Shown here one piece after another: positions 46,392 through 55,839 of a stretch of DNA of 64,000 bases. Under the pieces are notes generated by a model. The model had not been told where the DNA came from. It made no database searches and saw only the letters and a list, made by a program, of their open reading frames with translations. The stretch comes from Shewanella putrefaciens. GTDB taxonomy: Bacteria; Pseudomonadota; Gammaproteobacteria; Enterobacterales; Shewanellaceae. A program made the position numbers and the translations under genes. The stretch lies in assembly GCF_016406325.1 (NCBI RefSeq), contig NZ_CP066370.1, positions 1,798,001 through 1,862,000 of the forward strand, in the 5' to 3' direction. Position 1 is the stretch's first letter. Every line of letters starts with the position of its first letter.

Positions 46392-48461
46392 TTAGGCTTC
46401 CTCGCTCTGGGCTTTGGGCTCAACATGGAGCAGCACGGCGCCATCGCTCACTAACTCGCCCGCCTTAAAGTAGAACTCGGTAACGATACCGTCGAAGGGC
46501 GCTTCGATGGTGTATTCCATCTTCATCGCTTCCATTACCAGTAGCCCTTGTCCTGCCTTAACCTCAGCCCCGACTTCCACCAAGTGGGTGACGACTGTGC
46601 CATTCATTGGGGCCTTGAGCTTATCTTCGTTGCTGGACTGCGCCTCAACCACTTGGGTTTTAACCGCCCTGAAGTGATAACTACCAGAGGGTAAAAACAG
46701 CGTAAAATCATCTCCCTGAGCACTGACGGGCACTTTACTCTTATGGCCGTTGATTTCGGCTAACAGTAAATCCTGCTTAAGCTCACCACTGAGGGACTTG
46801 CTCACTTGGCCTGCGTCAGTTGGCTGAGATAACTGAGGCTGTGATAATAGGTAGTGATCGCCAAAGTCTAATAGCACCAATTGTTGTAACTCGTGGGCAT
46901 CGTCGAGCAGGGCAATAGTATGCTGGCTAACGCTGTTGAGTCTAAAGCCACTGACTTGGCCCCAAGGCGAGTAAGGATCGGCGCTATTAATCGCCTGTGC
47001 CTTGGCGGCTTCTTTACGGGCAAGCACTTGATACAGCGCGGCAAAGGCAAGTGCAGTGTCGGCTTCGCTCGAAGCACTGCCAATCAGTGCATCGCCGTAA
47101 CGGTTAATAAAGTCGGTGCTAAAGTCCGCCTTGGCAAAGGCGGGATGCTCGGCAATATTGGCTAAAAATTCAATATTGTGTTTAAGCCCACTGATTTGGT
47201 AGGACTCGAGGGCATGCACTAGGCGTTGCAGCGCACGTGGGCGCGACTCATCCCATACAATAAGCTTGGCAATCATCGGATCATAAAAGTTACTGATCAC
47301 ATCATTTTCGCGAATGCCCGAATCGATACGCACGTATTTACTTTGCTCGGGTTCACGTAAAAAGTTGAGCTTACCGCTGGCGGGTAAAAACTCATTCTGT
47401 GGATCTTCGGCATAAATACGCACTTCAAAGGAATGGCCGTGGATCCGCACTTCATCTTGCTTAAGGGGCAATGGCTGACCACTGGCGACCATCAATTGCC
47501 ATTTCACTAAATCTTGGCCCGTCACCATTTCAGTCACTGGATGCTCAACCTGCAGACGGGTGTTCATCTCCATGAAATAGAAGCTATTGTCTGTGTCGAG
47601 CAGAAACTCCACAGTGCCTGCGCCAACATAATCGATGGCTTTGGCTGCCGCGACGGCCGCTTCACCCATTTGGGCGCGCAATGCATCGCTTAACCCCGGT
47701 GCTGGCGCTTCTTCGACCACTTTTTGATGGCGGCGCTGAATCGAGCAGTCGCGATCTGATAAGTAAATCGCATTGCCAAAGGTATCGGCGAACACTTGCA
47801 CTTCGACATGGCGAGGCTGGCGCAAGTAACGCTCCAGCAATAATTTATCGTTACCGAAGGAGGAGGCCGCTTCACGGCGCGCCGAGTTGATGGCGTCCAT
47901 GATTTCGCCTTCATGCTCAACAATACGCATGCCTTTGCCACCGCCACCGTAGGCGGCTTTTATCAGCATCGGGAAGCCGATTTTTAAGGCTTCGGCCTTG
48001 AGGGTGGCATCGGTTTGATCGTCGCCATGGTAACCTGGCACTAAAGGCACTTGGGCTGCCGTCATAATGGCTTTGGCTGCGCTCTTGCTGCCCATGGCAT
48101 CGATGGCCTCGCTGCCTGGGCCAACAAACACGATTCCGGCGGCCTCACACTTGCGGGCAAAGTCGGCGTTTTCCGATAAAAAGCCATAGCCTGGGTGAAT
48201 GGCTTGCGCCTGGGCTTTTTTGGCGATTTCAATAATCAAGTCGCCCTTCAGGTAAGAATCCGCTGGAGCGCTGCCACCTAAGTAAAACGATTCGTCGGCC
48301 ATGGCAACATGGCGCGCATTTTTATCGGCATCGGAATATAAGGCAACGGTGCGAACGCCCATGGCCTGCGCGGTTTTGATAATACGGCAGGCAATTTCAC
48401 CACGGTTAGCAATTAAAAGCTTAGTGAACATGCTGTTAGTCAACATCTGCTTGGTCAACAT
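46392..48461 (-). CDS. liuD: methylcrotonyl-CoA carboxylase biotin subunit
   Basis: A 689-residue alpha subunit. In order: biotin carboxylase domain (TKLLIANRGEIACRII, then the AAYGGGGKGMRIV ATP grasp loop), a BT/linker region, and a C-terminal biotinyl domain with the AMKM motif (VMEAMKMEYTIEA). With LiuB it carboxylates 3-methylcrotonyl-CoA. The start region has three near-copies of a 15-base unit, each beginning ATGTT; AAGGAG favours the first ATG, whereas relatives usually start at the third (MFTK). The start overlaps the liuC stop by one base. Confidence 0.95.
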   Translation of the reverse strand: MLTKQMLTNSMFTKLLIANRGEIACRIIKTAQAMGVRTVALYSDADKNARHVAMADESFYLGGSAPADSYLKGDLIIEIAKKAQAQAIHPGYGFLSENADFARKCEAAGIVFVGPGSEAIDAMGSKSAAKAIMTAAQVPLVPGYHGDDQTDATLKAEALKIGFPMLIKAAYGGGGKGMRIVEHEGEIMDAINSARREAASSFGNDKLLLERYLRQPRHVEVQVFADTFGNAIYLSDRDCSIQRRHQKVVEEAPAPGLSDALRAQMGEAAVAAAKAIDYVGAGTVEFLLDTDNSFYFMEMNTRLQVEHPVTEMVTGQDLVKWQLMVASGQPLPLKQDEVRIHGHSFEVRIYAEDPQNEFLPASGKLNFLREPEQSKYVRIDSGIRENDVISNFYDPMIAKLIVWDESRPRALQRLVHALESYQISGLKHNIEFLANIAEHPAFAKADFSTDFINRYGDALIGSASSEADTALAFAALYQVLARKEAAKAQAINSADPYSPWGQVSGFRLNSVSQHTIALLDDAHELQQLVLLDFGDHYLLSQPQLSQPTDAGQVSKSLSGELKQDLLLAEINGHKSKVPVSAQGDDFTLFLPSGSYHFRAVKTQVVEAQSSNEDKLKAPMNGTVVTHLVEVGAEVKAGQGLLVMEAMKMEYTIEAPFDGIVTEFYFKAGELVSDGAVLLHVEPKAQSEEA

Positions 48462-49327
48462 TAAAGTGCTCCTTGGGTATCGGTTGGCGTGTGCCAGTTC
48501 GGCTGACGTTTCTCAAAAAAGGCGTTTAAGCCCTCTTGGCCTTCATCAGATACCCGAATGCGGGCGATGCGCTCACTGGTGTAATCAATCGTATCTTGGT
48601 CTATCACGCCGTCTTCGAGGCGGGCGAGTAGGGTCTTTACCCATGCCATTCCTTGCGGACTGTTGGCCAGCAGCGCGGTGATAATCGGCTGCGCTGCGGC
48701 CGCTAAATCGTCGTTTATCTCATGGATAACATTGAGTTTGAGCGCCGTTGGCGCATCAAAACGCTCTGCGGTCAGCATATAGCGGCGTGAGGCGCGATTG
48801 CCCATGGCGCGAGCAACGTAGGGGCTAATTACCGCAGGGATCAGCCCTAGTTTGACTTCGCTCAAGCAGAAGCTTGCACGCTCGGTGGCGATGGCAATAT
48901 CACTGGCGCAGATTAACCCAAGCGCGCCGCCAAAGGCCGCACCTTGGATTAAGGCGATAGTGGGTTTTGGAAAGGTATCTAAATCCTGCATCAGCTTAGC
49001 CAGCGCTTTGGCGTCATTGAGGTTTTGATCGAAATCCATCTTTGCTTGTTTGCGCATCCAATTTAAGTCGGCGCCAGCGCTGAAGTTTTTGCCATTGGCT
49101 TTTAATACCAACAGTTTGCAGTCTTTGTGCTCGGCAAAATAACCGAGGACGGCGATCATTTCGCTAATCATCACCTCATCGAAGGCGTTGTGCACTTCGG
49201 CTCGGTTAAGGATTAACTCGCCTACGCCGTTATTCAGCGCGTAACTTACATGTTGCAAATGGTCTAAGGCGTGCTGCAAATTGCCTAAGGATTGAGTGCT
49301 AGTGTTCTGGTGTTGTGTGTCAGTCAT
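48461..49327 (-). CDS. liuC: enoyl-CoA hydratase/isomerase, methylglutaconyl-CoA hydratase
   Basis: A 288-residue crotonase that should hydrate 3-methylglutaconyl-CoA to HMG-CoA in leucine breakdown. Seen: LNRAEVHNAFDEVMI, the oxyanion-hole segment FSAGADLNWM and the second hole GAAFGGALGLICASD. The ATG at 49327 has a GGGAA site; a longer frame to 49432 would overlap liuB by 44 bases and adds no family sequence. A 61-base gap separates it from liuB, and it overlaps liuD by one base. Confidence 0.93.
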   Translation of the reverse strand: MTDTQHQNTSTQSLGNLQHALDHLQHVSYALNNGVGELILNRAEVHNAFDEVMISEMIAVLGYFAEHKDCKLLVLKANGKNFSAGADLNWMRKQAKMDFDQNLNDAKALAKLMQDLDTFPKPTIALIQGAAFGGALGLICASDIAIATERASFCLSEVKLGLIPAVISPYVARAMGNRASRRYMLTAERFDAPTALKLNVIHEINDDLAAAAQPIITALLANSPQGMAWVKTLLARLEDGVIDQDTIDYTSERIARIRVSDEGQEGLNAFFEKRQPNWHTPTDTQGAL

Positions 49328-49388
49328 TATTTTATTCCCGTCATCGTTATTCCCTCTATGAGTGATACGTAAGGCATCGCAAGATGCG

Positions 49389-50996
49389 TTACATACGGAA
49401 GACGCCGAAGCGGGTGTCTTCGATAGGGGCATTTAATGCGGCTGACAGGGCAAGGCCCACCACATCACGGGTTTGCGCAGGGTCGATAATGCCGTCATCC
49501 CACAGGCGGGCACTGGCATGGTAGGGATGACCCTCTTTATCGTACTGGGCAATAATCGGTGCCTTGAAGGCCTTTTCATCCTCAGCAGACCATGCTTCGC
49601 CCTTACGGGCTAACCCGTCGCGGCGTACAGTCGCTAATACGCCAGCGGCTTGCTCGCCACCCATTACAGATATACGCGCATTGGGCCACATCCACATCAT
49701 GGTCGGCTCGAAGGCGCGGCCACACATACCGTAGTTACCCGCGCCGTAGCTGCCACCGATAATCACAGTAAATTTAGGTACATTGGCGCAGGAGACTGCG
49801 GTCACCATCTTGGCGCCGTGCTTGGCGATACCTTCGTGTTCGTACTTTTTACCCACCATAAAGCCGGTGATATTTTGCAGGAACAGCAGTGGAATTTTGC
49901 GCTGGCAACACAGCTCGATAAAGTGCGCGCCTTTTTGCGCCGATTCTGAGAATAAAATGCCGTTGTTGGCGACAATCCCAACTGGATAGCCGTGAATACG
50001 GGCAAAACCGCAGACCAAAGTCGCGCCATAGTTGGCTTTAAACTCATCAAAATCAGAATCATCGACGATACGGGCGATCACTTCTTTGACATCGAAGGGC
50101 TTTTTCAAGTCGGTGCCGACGATGCCGTAGAGTTCGTTGATATCAAACTTAGGTGGCTTAACTGGGCTTAGCAGGCTGTTGATTTGTTTTTGATTATTCA
50201 GACGCAGCACTGCACGGCGGGCAAGCGCTAACGCGTGCTCATCGTTTTGGGCTAAGTGGTCCGCTACACCTGAAATTTTAGTGTGCACTTCGGCGCCGCC
50301 CAGTTCTTCGGCGCTGACTTCTTCACCGGTCGCGGCTTTAACTAACGGCGGCCCAGCTAAGAAGATAGTGCCTTGTTCTTTAACGATAATCGATTCATCC
50401 GCCATGGCTGGCACATAAGCGCCGCCTGCGGTACATAAGCCCATCACCACCGCAATTTGGGGGATACCTTTAGCGGACATTTGCGCTTGGTTATAAAAGA
50501 TACGGCCAAAATGGTCGCGGTCTGGGAAGACTTCATCTTGGCGGGGCAGGTTGGCGCCGCCTGAGTCGACTAAATAGATACAAGGCAAGTGACAACGACT
50601 GGCAATATCTTGGGCGCGGAGGTGTTTTTTAACGGTAATCGGGTAGTAAGTGCCGCCTTTAACTGTAGCGTCGTTGGCGATAATCATGCACTCGACACCG
50701 CTCACACGGCCGATACCAGCGATAATGCCCGCAGCGGGCACTTCTTCGTCATAGACTTCAAACGCCGCAAATTGCGATAGCTCTAAAAAGGGCGAACCTG
50801 CATCGAGCAGCTTTTCAACCCGTTGACGTGGCAGTAATTTCCCGCGGGATAAATGACGCTCCAGCGCCACAGGGCCGCCGCCGAGTTCGATTCTGGCGAG
50901 TTTGGTTTTAAGATCGGCCACGAGAGCGGCCATATCGTCGGATTTGGCTTTAAATTCATCGCTACGGGCGTTGATACGACTGCTTAATTGCGTCAC
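49389..50996 (-). CDS. liuB: methylcrotonyl-CoA carboxylase carboxyltransferase subunit
   Basis: A 535-residue beta subunit with N and C crotonase-like halves of a biotin-dependent carboxyltransferase. Seen: the [21 protein letters not shown] start, [19 protein letters not shown] (family-specific), [18 protein letters not shown] and [17 protein letters not shown]. It transfers CO2 from carboxybiotin on LiuD to 3-methylcrotonyl-CoA. It follows liuA by 103 bases. Confidence 0.96.
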   Translation of the reverse strand: MTQLSSRINARSDEFKAKSDDMAALVADLKTKLARIELGGGPVALERHLSRGKLLPRQRVEKLLDAGSPFLELSQFAAFEVYDEEVPAAGIIAGIGRVSGVECMIIANDATVKGGTYYPITVKKHLRAQDIASRCHLPCIYLVDSGGANLPRQDEVFPDRDHFGRIFYNQAQMSAKGIPQIAVVMGLCTAGGAYVPAMADESIIVKEQGTIFLAGPPLVKAATGEEVSAEELGGAEVHTKISGVADHLAQNDEHALALARRAVLRLNNQKQINSLLSPVKPPKFDINELYGIVGTDLKKPFDVKEVIARIVDDSDFDEFKANYGATLVCGFARIHGYPVGIVANNGILFSESAQKGAHFIELCCQRKIPLLFLQNITGFMVGKKYEHEGIAKHGAKMVTAVSCANVPKFTVIIGGSYGAGNYGMCGRAFEPTMMWMWPNARISVMGGEQAAGVLATVRRDGLARKGEAWSAEDEKAFKAPIIAQYDKEGHPYHASARLWDDGIIDPAQTRDVVGLALSAALNAPIEDTRFGVFRM

Positions 50997-51099
50997 TTTG
51001 ATTGTCCTTATAAAGCGGTAACTCAGTATCCGTTGGCTTAGTTGGGCGAGGGAGCATGAAGGACTTAAGCCGAGTTATGCATCGTTCGCCCTGGGCTGC

Positions 51100-52269
51100 T
51101 TATTTCGATTCGTTAAAGAGCTCGCGGCCAATCAGCATACGGCGAATTTCTGAGGTGCCAGCGCCAATCTCATAGAGTTTGGCATCGCGCAGTAAGCGGC
51201 CTGTCGCGTACTCGTTGACATAGCCATTACCGCCGAGCAATTGAATGGCATCCAGTGCCATTTTTGTGGCGAGTTCCGCACTGTAGAGAATGGCGCCCGC
51301 GGCGTCTTTGCGGGTAGTTTCACCGCGATCGCAGGATTTCGCCACGTTATAGACATAGGATTTGGCGGCATTCATACCGGTGTACATGTCGGCTAACTTG
51401 CCTTGTACTAATTGGAATTCACCGATGGATTTACCAAATTGCTCACGCTCGTGGATATAGGGTACGACGATATCCATACAGGCATTCATGATCCCCAGCG
51501 GTCCGCCTGAGAGCACTACGCGTTCGTAATCTAAGCCACTCATCAGCACTTTTACGCCATTGTTTAGGCCACCAAGGATGTTTTCCTCTGGCACTTCTAC
51601 CTCTTCAAACACCAGTTCGCAGGTGTTAGAGCCGCGCATGCCGAGTTTGTCGAGCTTTTGCGCTTGGCTAAAACCTTTAAAACCGCGCTCGACGATAAAG
51701 GCGGTGATGCCGTGGGCACCTTTGGTTAAGTCGGTTTTGGCGTAAATCACATAGGTATTGGCATCGGGACCGTTGGTGATCCACATCTTGTTGCCATTAA
51801 GGATATAACGGTCGCCTTCTTTACGGGCGTGCAGCTTCATTGAAACCACATCAGAACCCGCATTGGGTTCACTCATTGCCAGTGCGCCAATATGCTCACC
51901 GCTGACGAGCTTTGGTAAGTATTTGGCTTTTTGTGCGGCATTACCGTTACGGTTAATTTGGTTTACGCACAGATTGGAGTGGGCGCCGTAACTTAAGCCG
52001 ATAGAGGCCGAGGCGCGGGAAATTTCTTCCATTGCGACGACGTGGGCAAGGTAGCCCATGTTCGCGCCGCCGAACTCTTCGGGTACTGTTACGCCGAGCA
52101 GTCCCATACCTCCAAGCACAGGCCAAAGTTCATTGGGAAAGGCATTGTCGTGATCCACTTTCGCGGCAATCGGTGCGATTTCATTCGCGGCAAAATCCTG
52201 CACTGCATCGCGCAGCATATCGACATCTTCGCCTAGGCCAAAATTAAGACTGGTGTAGAGTGAGTTCAT
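51100..52269 (-). CDS. liuA: isovaleryl-CoA dehydrogenase
   Basis: A 389-residue acyl-CoA dehydrogenase. Seen: the FAD-binding [14 protein letters not shown] motif, [18 protein letters not shown] and the C-terminal [22 protein letters not shown] region. It oxidises isovaleryl-CoA to 3-methylcrotonyl-CoA, the first liu step, passing electrons to ETF. The isovaleryl-type catalytic Glu lies in [15 protein letters not shown], as expected for IVD. First structural gene after liuR. Confidence 0.95.
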   Translation of the reverse strand: MNSLYTSLNFGLGEDVDMLRDAVQDFAANEIAPIAAKVDHDNAFPNELWPVLGGMGLLGVTVPEEFGGANMGYLAHVVAMEEISRASASIGLSYGAHSNLCVNQINRNGNAAQKAKYLPKLVSGEHIGALAMSEPNAGSDVVSMKLHARKEGDRYILNGNKMWITNGPDANTYVIYAKTDLTKGAHGITAFIVERGFKGFSQAQKLDKLGMRGSNTCELVFEEVEVPEENILGGLNNGVKVLMSGLDYERVVLSGGPLGIMNACMDIVVPYIHEREQFGKSIGEFQLVQGKLADMYTGMNAAKSYVYNVAKSCDRGETTRKDAAGAILYSAELATKMALDAIQLLGGNGYVNEYATGRLLRDAKLYEIGAGTSEIRRMLIGRELFNESK

Positions 52270-52421
52270 TGCTTGTGTCCTTTCAGATGTTCTAATTTAT
52301 ATTGTTATGATTATTAGGTGCTTGAGTCTTTAAAACTGTCTTGCTTAGCGTGATGTATCCCTGTCACGCGGTCGTACCAACTAAGGTGTTCGTTAATGCT
52401 ATGCTCGCAAGCTCGAAGGCA

Positions 52422-52826
52422 TTAGGCCTTGGTCTTGCTTTCTTCAAGGGCGAGGCGGCATTGCTGCTCGGCCGAATTTAGCTCCATCAGTACCACTTTG
52501 ATGTCGTCCATTTGCTGCTGCAGGGCGGATTTTTTCTCTTCCACGAGGGCAAGCATGGTATTGAGCTGAGTGGTGCTGCTCTTATCGGCATCGTAAAGTT
52601 CGAACAGGCGTCGGGTCTCCGCAAGGGAGAACCCAAGGCGCTTGCCGCGCAGAATAAGTTTGAGTCGAACCCTGTCCTTAAGACTGTAAATACGGGTTTG
52701 ACCGCGACGTTTTGGCTTAAGCAAGCCTTGGTCTTCGTAGAAACGAATGCTCCGTGTGGTGATATCAAATTCTTTTGAGAGATCACTAATCGAGTACGTT
52801 GTTTGTGCTGTGTGTGTTGCGCTCAT
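52422..52826 (-). CDS. liuR: MerR-family regulator of leucine degradation LiuR
   Basis: A 134-residue MerR regulator. Seen: an N-terminal winged helix (YSISDLSKEFDITTRSIRFYEDQGLL), a second wing (RIYSLKDRVRLKLI), and a C-terminal helix pair for dimerisation with no cysteines in a metal-binding loop. LiuR controls the liu operon in Shewanella and related bacteria. It is the first gene of the operon, 152 bases ahead of liuA. A LiuR-type box lies 43 bases upstream. Confidence 0.92.
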   Translation of the reverse strand: MSATHTAQTTYSISDLSKEFDITTRSIRFYEDQGLLKPKRRGQTRIYSLKDRVRLKLILRGKRLGFSLAETRRLFELYDADKSSTTQLNTMLALVEEKKSALQQQMDDIKVVLMELNSAEQQCRLALEESKTKA

Positions 52827-53105
52827 TCATGTACCCTAAATAATCAGTTTTAAGCAAGATATATGAAGTTTACGTAAAGGTAAAGATTTTGACTTTTATT
52901 CTGTTGGCAAAAAAGTGTCAATCCCAATTGCCATCGGCCTGTGCGGCTGGATTTAAAGCTCATAAAACCACAAATACCTTCTGGTTATAGGCTAACGTCT
53001 AATAGTGGGCTTGAGGTCTCCTTGCTAATAATAGAAGCAGGAAGGAAGGGGTAGTTGTCGTTATTGCGGCTGCTAATTAAAGCCGCAGTCCTGATTGGAG
53101 GACAT
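52827..53105. other. liuR / acyl-CoA synthetase divergent promoter region
   Basis: A 279-base gap. The liuR side holds a LiuR-type operator at 52869-52885. On the plus side I see a GGAGG ribosome binding site for the synthetase but no second LiuR box and no firm promoter. Confidence 0.5.
52869..52885 (-). promoter_or_regulatory. LiuR-type operator upstream of liuR
   Basis: TTTACGTAAAGGTAAAG on the plus strand. The repeated TTTAC/GTAAA halves suit the palindromic LiuR box that I recall as TTTACGTnnACGTAAA, with one deviation. It lies before a -10 like TATATC on the minus strand, where MerR proteins usually bind. Confidence 0.6.
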
Positions 53106-55064
53106 ATGTTGACCGAACAGCAAAATGCATCTGTAGCGCAAGCCACAAATCAAAAACAGAACCAACAAAAACATCAAGCGTTGCACCAAGCATCCTTGCT
53201 TAATAAAGCCGAATTCTGGGGAGAAGCGGCGAAGACGCTCGATTGGATTAAGCCGGCGCAAACGGTGCTCGATGAATCGCAGGCACCGTTTTATCACTGG
53301 TTTGCCGATGGTGAGATGAACACTTGTTATAATGCCGTTGACCGCCATGTGTTGGCTGGGCGCGGTGACCAAGTGGCTATCCAGTATGTGAGTCCAGTAA
53401 CGGATACTGAATATGGCATTAGCTATGGTGAGTTACAGGCTCAAGTGAGCCGACTCGCTGGCTTTATGCAATCTATTGGTATAAGAAAGGGCGACCGTGT
53501 GGTGATTTATATGCCTATGGTGCCGGAAACCGCCTTTGCTATGCTGGCTTGTGCCCGCATCGGCGCGATTCATTCGGTAGTTTTTGGTGGCTTTGCCGCC
53601 AATGAACTCGCGACTCGGATCAATGATGCTAAACCCAAATTGGTATTGTCGGCATCCTGCGGTATTGAGCCCTCGGGCGTCATTCCTTATAAGCCTTTAC
53701 TAGACAAAGCCTTGGCTCAGTCTGTGCATCAGGTTGATCACTGCCTAATTTTGAATCGTAGCCAGTATCAGGCCGATTTACTTGAGGGCCGTGACTTAGA
53801 TTGGCAAGCCGCATTAGCAACTGCACCTAAGGCCGACTGTGTCGCGCTTAAGGCTACCGATCCCTTGTATGTGCTTTATACCTCAGGCACCACGGGTCAG
53901 CCTAAAGGTGTGGTGCGCGATAATGGTGGCCATGCTGTGGCTCTGGCTTGGTCGATGCAGCATATATACGATATTCAAACTGGCGATGTGTTTTGGGCTG
54001 CGTCTGATGTGGGCTGGGTCGTGGGCCATTCTTACATTGTGTATGGACCGCTGCTAGTGGGCGCTACAACCTTAATGTATGAAGGCAAACCTGTTGGTAC
54101 GCCCGATCCCGGTGCTTTTTGGCGTACGATTGCCAAATATAAAGTCAAAAGTTTTTTCACAGCGCCGACAGCCATTCGCGCAATCAAGCGTGAAGATCCT
54201 GACGGTGAATATCTACAAGGTGTTGATTTAACCTGTCTTAAAAATGTGTTTTTGGCGGGGGAGCGTTGCGATCCCGATACCTTAGTTTGGGCACACACAA
54301 AACTTGCTAAACCTGTTATTGATCACTGGTGGCAAACCGAAACCGGCTGGCCAGTAGCGGCAAATTTAATGGGTACAGCACCGATTACCATTAAACCAGG
54401 TTCGCCCGCTTTACCTGTGCCGGGTTATGCGGTTGAAGTATTGGATGAATTAGGTGAGCAAGTTGCACCCAATACTTCGGGTAATGTGGTGATTAAATTG
54501 CCCCTACCGCCGGGGACGTTGACGACACTGTGGCAAAATGATCAACGCTATCAAGATAGTTACTTGTCGATGTATCCGGGTTACTACTTAACTGGTGATG
54601 CGGGTTATACCGATGAAGACGGTTATCTTTACATTATGAGTCGTATCGATGACATCATAAACGTAGCGGGGCACAGGCTATCGACGGGGCGCTTCGAAGA
54701 AGTGTTATGTCAACACCCTGATGTGGCCGAAGCCGCGGTAATTGGGGTAGATGATGCGCTTAAGGGCCAAGTTCCCCTCGGATTAGTGGTACTCAAGAAA
54801 GGCGTAACTATTAGTGATGAAGAGCTGCATAAACAGTTAATAACCTTGGTACGCCAAGAAATTGGTCCCGTCGCCTCCTTTAGGTTAGTGAGTGCCATTC
54901 AAAAATTACCTAAAACGCGCTCTGGTAAAATTTTACGCGGTACTATGCGAAAAATTGCCGATAATCAGCAATATACCGCCCCAGCGACCATAGAAGATCC
55001 ACTGACCTTAGAGTTAGTGCGTACCGCGCTCACTCGCATGGGTTATGCCGATGCCTTAGTGTAA
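53106..55064 (+). CDS. acyl-CoA synthetase, PrpE/AcsA type
   Basis: A 652-residue AMP-forming short-chain acyl-CoA synthetase. Seen: the N-terminal WFADGEMNTCYNAVDRHV, the YTSGTTGQPKGVVRDNGGH P-loop with the RDNGGH signature of propionyl-CoA synthetases, WWQTETGWP, RIDDIINVAGHRLSTGRFEE and the catalytic Lys in KTRSGKILRG. Likely substrates are propionate, acetate or acetoacetate. GGAGG precedes the ATG at 53106; the frame opens at 53055 without a site. Divergent from liuR, so it may feed or recover liu intermediates. Confidence 0.92.
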   Translation: MLTEQQNASVAQATNQKQNQQKHQALHQASLLNKAEFWGEAAKTLDWIKPAQTVLDESQAPFYHWFADGEMNTCYNAVDRHVLAGRGDQVAIQYVSPVTDTEYGISYGELQAQVSRLAGFMQSIGIRKGDRVVIYMPMVPETAFAMLACARIGAIHSVVFGGFAANELATRINDAKPKLVLSASCGIEPSGVIPYKPLLDKALAQSVHQVDHCLILNRSQYQADLLEGRDLDWQAALATAPKADCVALKATDPLYVLYTSGTTGQPKGVVRDNGGHAVALAWSMQHIYDIQTGDVFWAASDVGWVVGHSYIVYGPLLVGATTLMYEGKPVGTPDPGAFWRTIAKYKVKSFFTAPTAIRAIKREDPDGEYLQGVDLTCLKNVFLAGERCDPDTLVWAHTKLAKPVIDHWWQTETGWPVAANLMGTAPITIKPGSPALPVPGYAVEVLDELGEQVAPNTSGNVVIKLPLPPGTLTTLWQNDQRYQDSYLSMYPGYYLTGDAGYTDEDGYLYIMSRIDDIINVAGHRLSTGRFEEVLCQHPDVAEAAVIGVDDALKGQVPLGLVVLKKGVTISDEELHKQLITLVRQEIGPVASFRLVSAIQKLPKTRSGKILRGTMRKIADNQQYTAPATIEDPLTLELVRTALTRMGYADALV

Positions 55065-55126
55065 GAAATAGAGCGTAAAGGCTTTTATAGAAAGAGTGTA
55101 AAGGTCTTATCGAGAGTTGAAATATC

Positions 55127-55166
55127 AAGGCGATAGTAAACTGACCAAGCTTGCTATCGCCTTTTT
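55127..55166 (+). terminator. terminator after the acyl-CoA synthetase gene
   Basis: A 10-base stem AAGGCGATAG / CTATCGCCTT with a 17-base loop and a TTTTT tract, 63 bases past the stop. Confidence 0.85.
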
Positions 55167-55312
55167 GCGCATGACATTTCTTATTTCGGCAAAATCAAAG
55201 ATTGAAATTTTCACCTCAAATTTGCTAGTCTTGCATTCTCATCACGTACAGTTATTACGCACAGCTATCACGTACAGCTATATCACCTACAGTTTGACTG
55301 TAATCAAATGGC
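55167..55312 (+). other. sugE promoter region with imperfect tandem repeats
   Basis: No gene is seen. Between 55243 and 55292 there are four imperfect copies of ACGTACAGCTATC-like units, 13-15 bases apart, directly before the riboswitch. The promoter should be here, but I cannot fix its elements. Confidence 0.4.
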
Positions 55313-55368
55313 TTAGGGACGACCCTAAATACGCCTAATCTAACATGGGGACGACCCCTTTATGGGAG
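55313..55368 (+). ncRNA. guanidine-II (mini-ykkC) riboswitch
   Basis: Two small hairpins share an ACGA loop: TTAGGG-ACGA-CCCTAA at 55313-55328 and GGGG-ACGA-CCCC at 55347-55358, joined by an 18-base linker. The sugE ribosome binding site (GGGAG, 55364-55368) follows at once. This is the defining layout of mini-ykkC, whose paired ACGR loops bind guanidinium and free the ribosome binding site. The gene it precedes is the expected one. Confidence 0.92.
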
Positions 55369-55374
55369 TTCACT

Positions 55375-55689
55375 ATGAGTTGGTTCTTATTAGTTCTTGC
55401 GGGTTTATTTGAAATTGGTTGGGCTATTGGCCTTAAATATACCGACGGTTTTACGCGTTTGTGGCCAAGTATCTTTACAGTGGCGTCGATGGCTGTGAGT
55501 GTGTTGCTGTTAGGACTCGCGGTTAAGCATTTGCCTATTGGTACGGCTTACGGTGTGTGGGTCGGTATTGGTGCTATGGGTACGGCGATTGCGGGAATTA
55601 TCTTCTTAGGAGAAGGCGTTAGTTTACTTAAAATCGCCAGTTTGATATTGATATTACTGGGTGTTTTAGGGCTTAAACTCGCCCATTAA
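55375..55689 (+). CDS. sugE: SMR-family guanidinium exporter SugE/Gdx
   Basis: A 104-residue small multidrug resistance protein with four membrane helices. The conserved Glu of TM1 is present ([22 protein letters not shown], in part), and [17 protein letters not shown] is a signature of the Gdx/SugE branch, which exchanges guanidinium for protons. The start at 55375 is set by GGGAG six bases upstream; the longer frame to 55345 runs through the second riboswitch hairpin. The riboswitch supports a guanidinium role. Confidence 0.95.
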   Translation: MSWFLLVLAGLFEIGWAIGLKYTDGFTRLWPSIFTVASMAVSVLLLGLAVKHLPIGTAYGVWVGIGAMGTAIAGIIFLGEGVSLLKIASLILILLGVLGLKLAH

Positions 55690-55711
55690 TTGTAGATAAA
55701 ATGAGACCTAA

Positions 55712-55750
55712 ACGATTGGCACTTTCGGCACAATCGAAATTGCCAATCGT
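55712..55750 (+). terminator. hairpin after sugE
   Basis: A 10-base outer stem ACGATTGGCA / TGCCAATCGT and an inner TTTCG / CGAAA stem form one long hairpin 22 bases past the stop. No T tract follows. Confidence 0.6.
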
Positions 55751-55839
55751 AAGTCTCTGGTAATTAAGTTACAAAGATCGCTATAATTCCTCCACAAAAT
55801 TGGTTAACTCTAACCTCTGTGACCCGTGGGAATAATATA

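Noticed and set aside
49328..49432. N-terminal extension of liuC overlapping liuB
   Set aside because: The added residues have no crotonase-like content and would overlap liuB by 44 bases; the ATG at 49327 is better placed.
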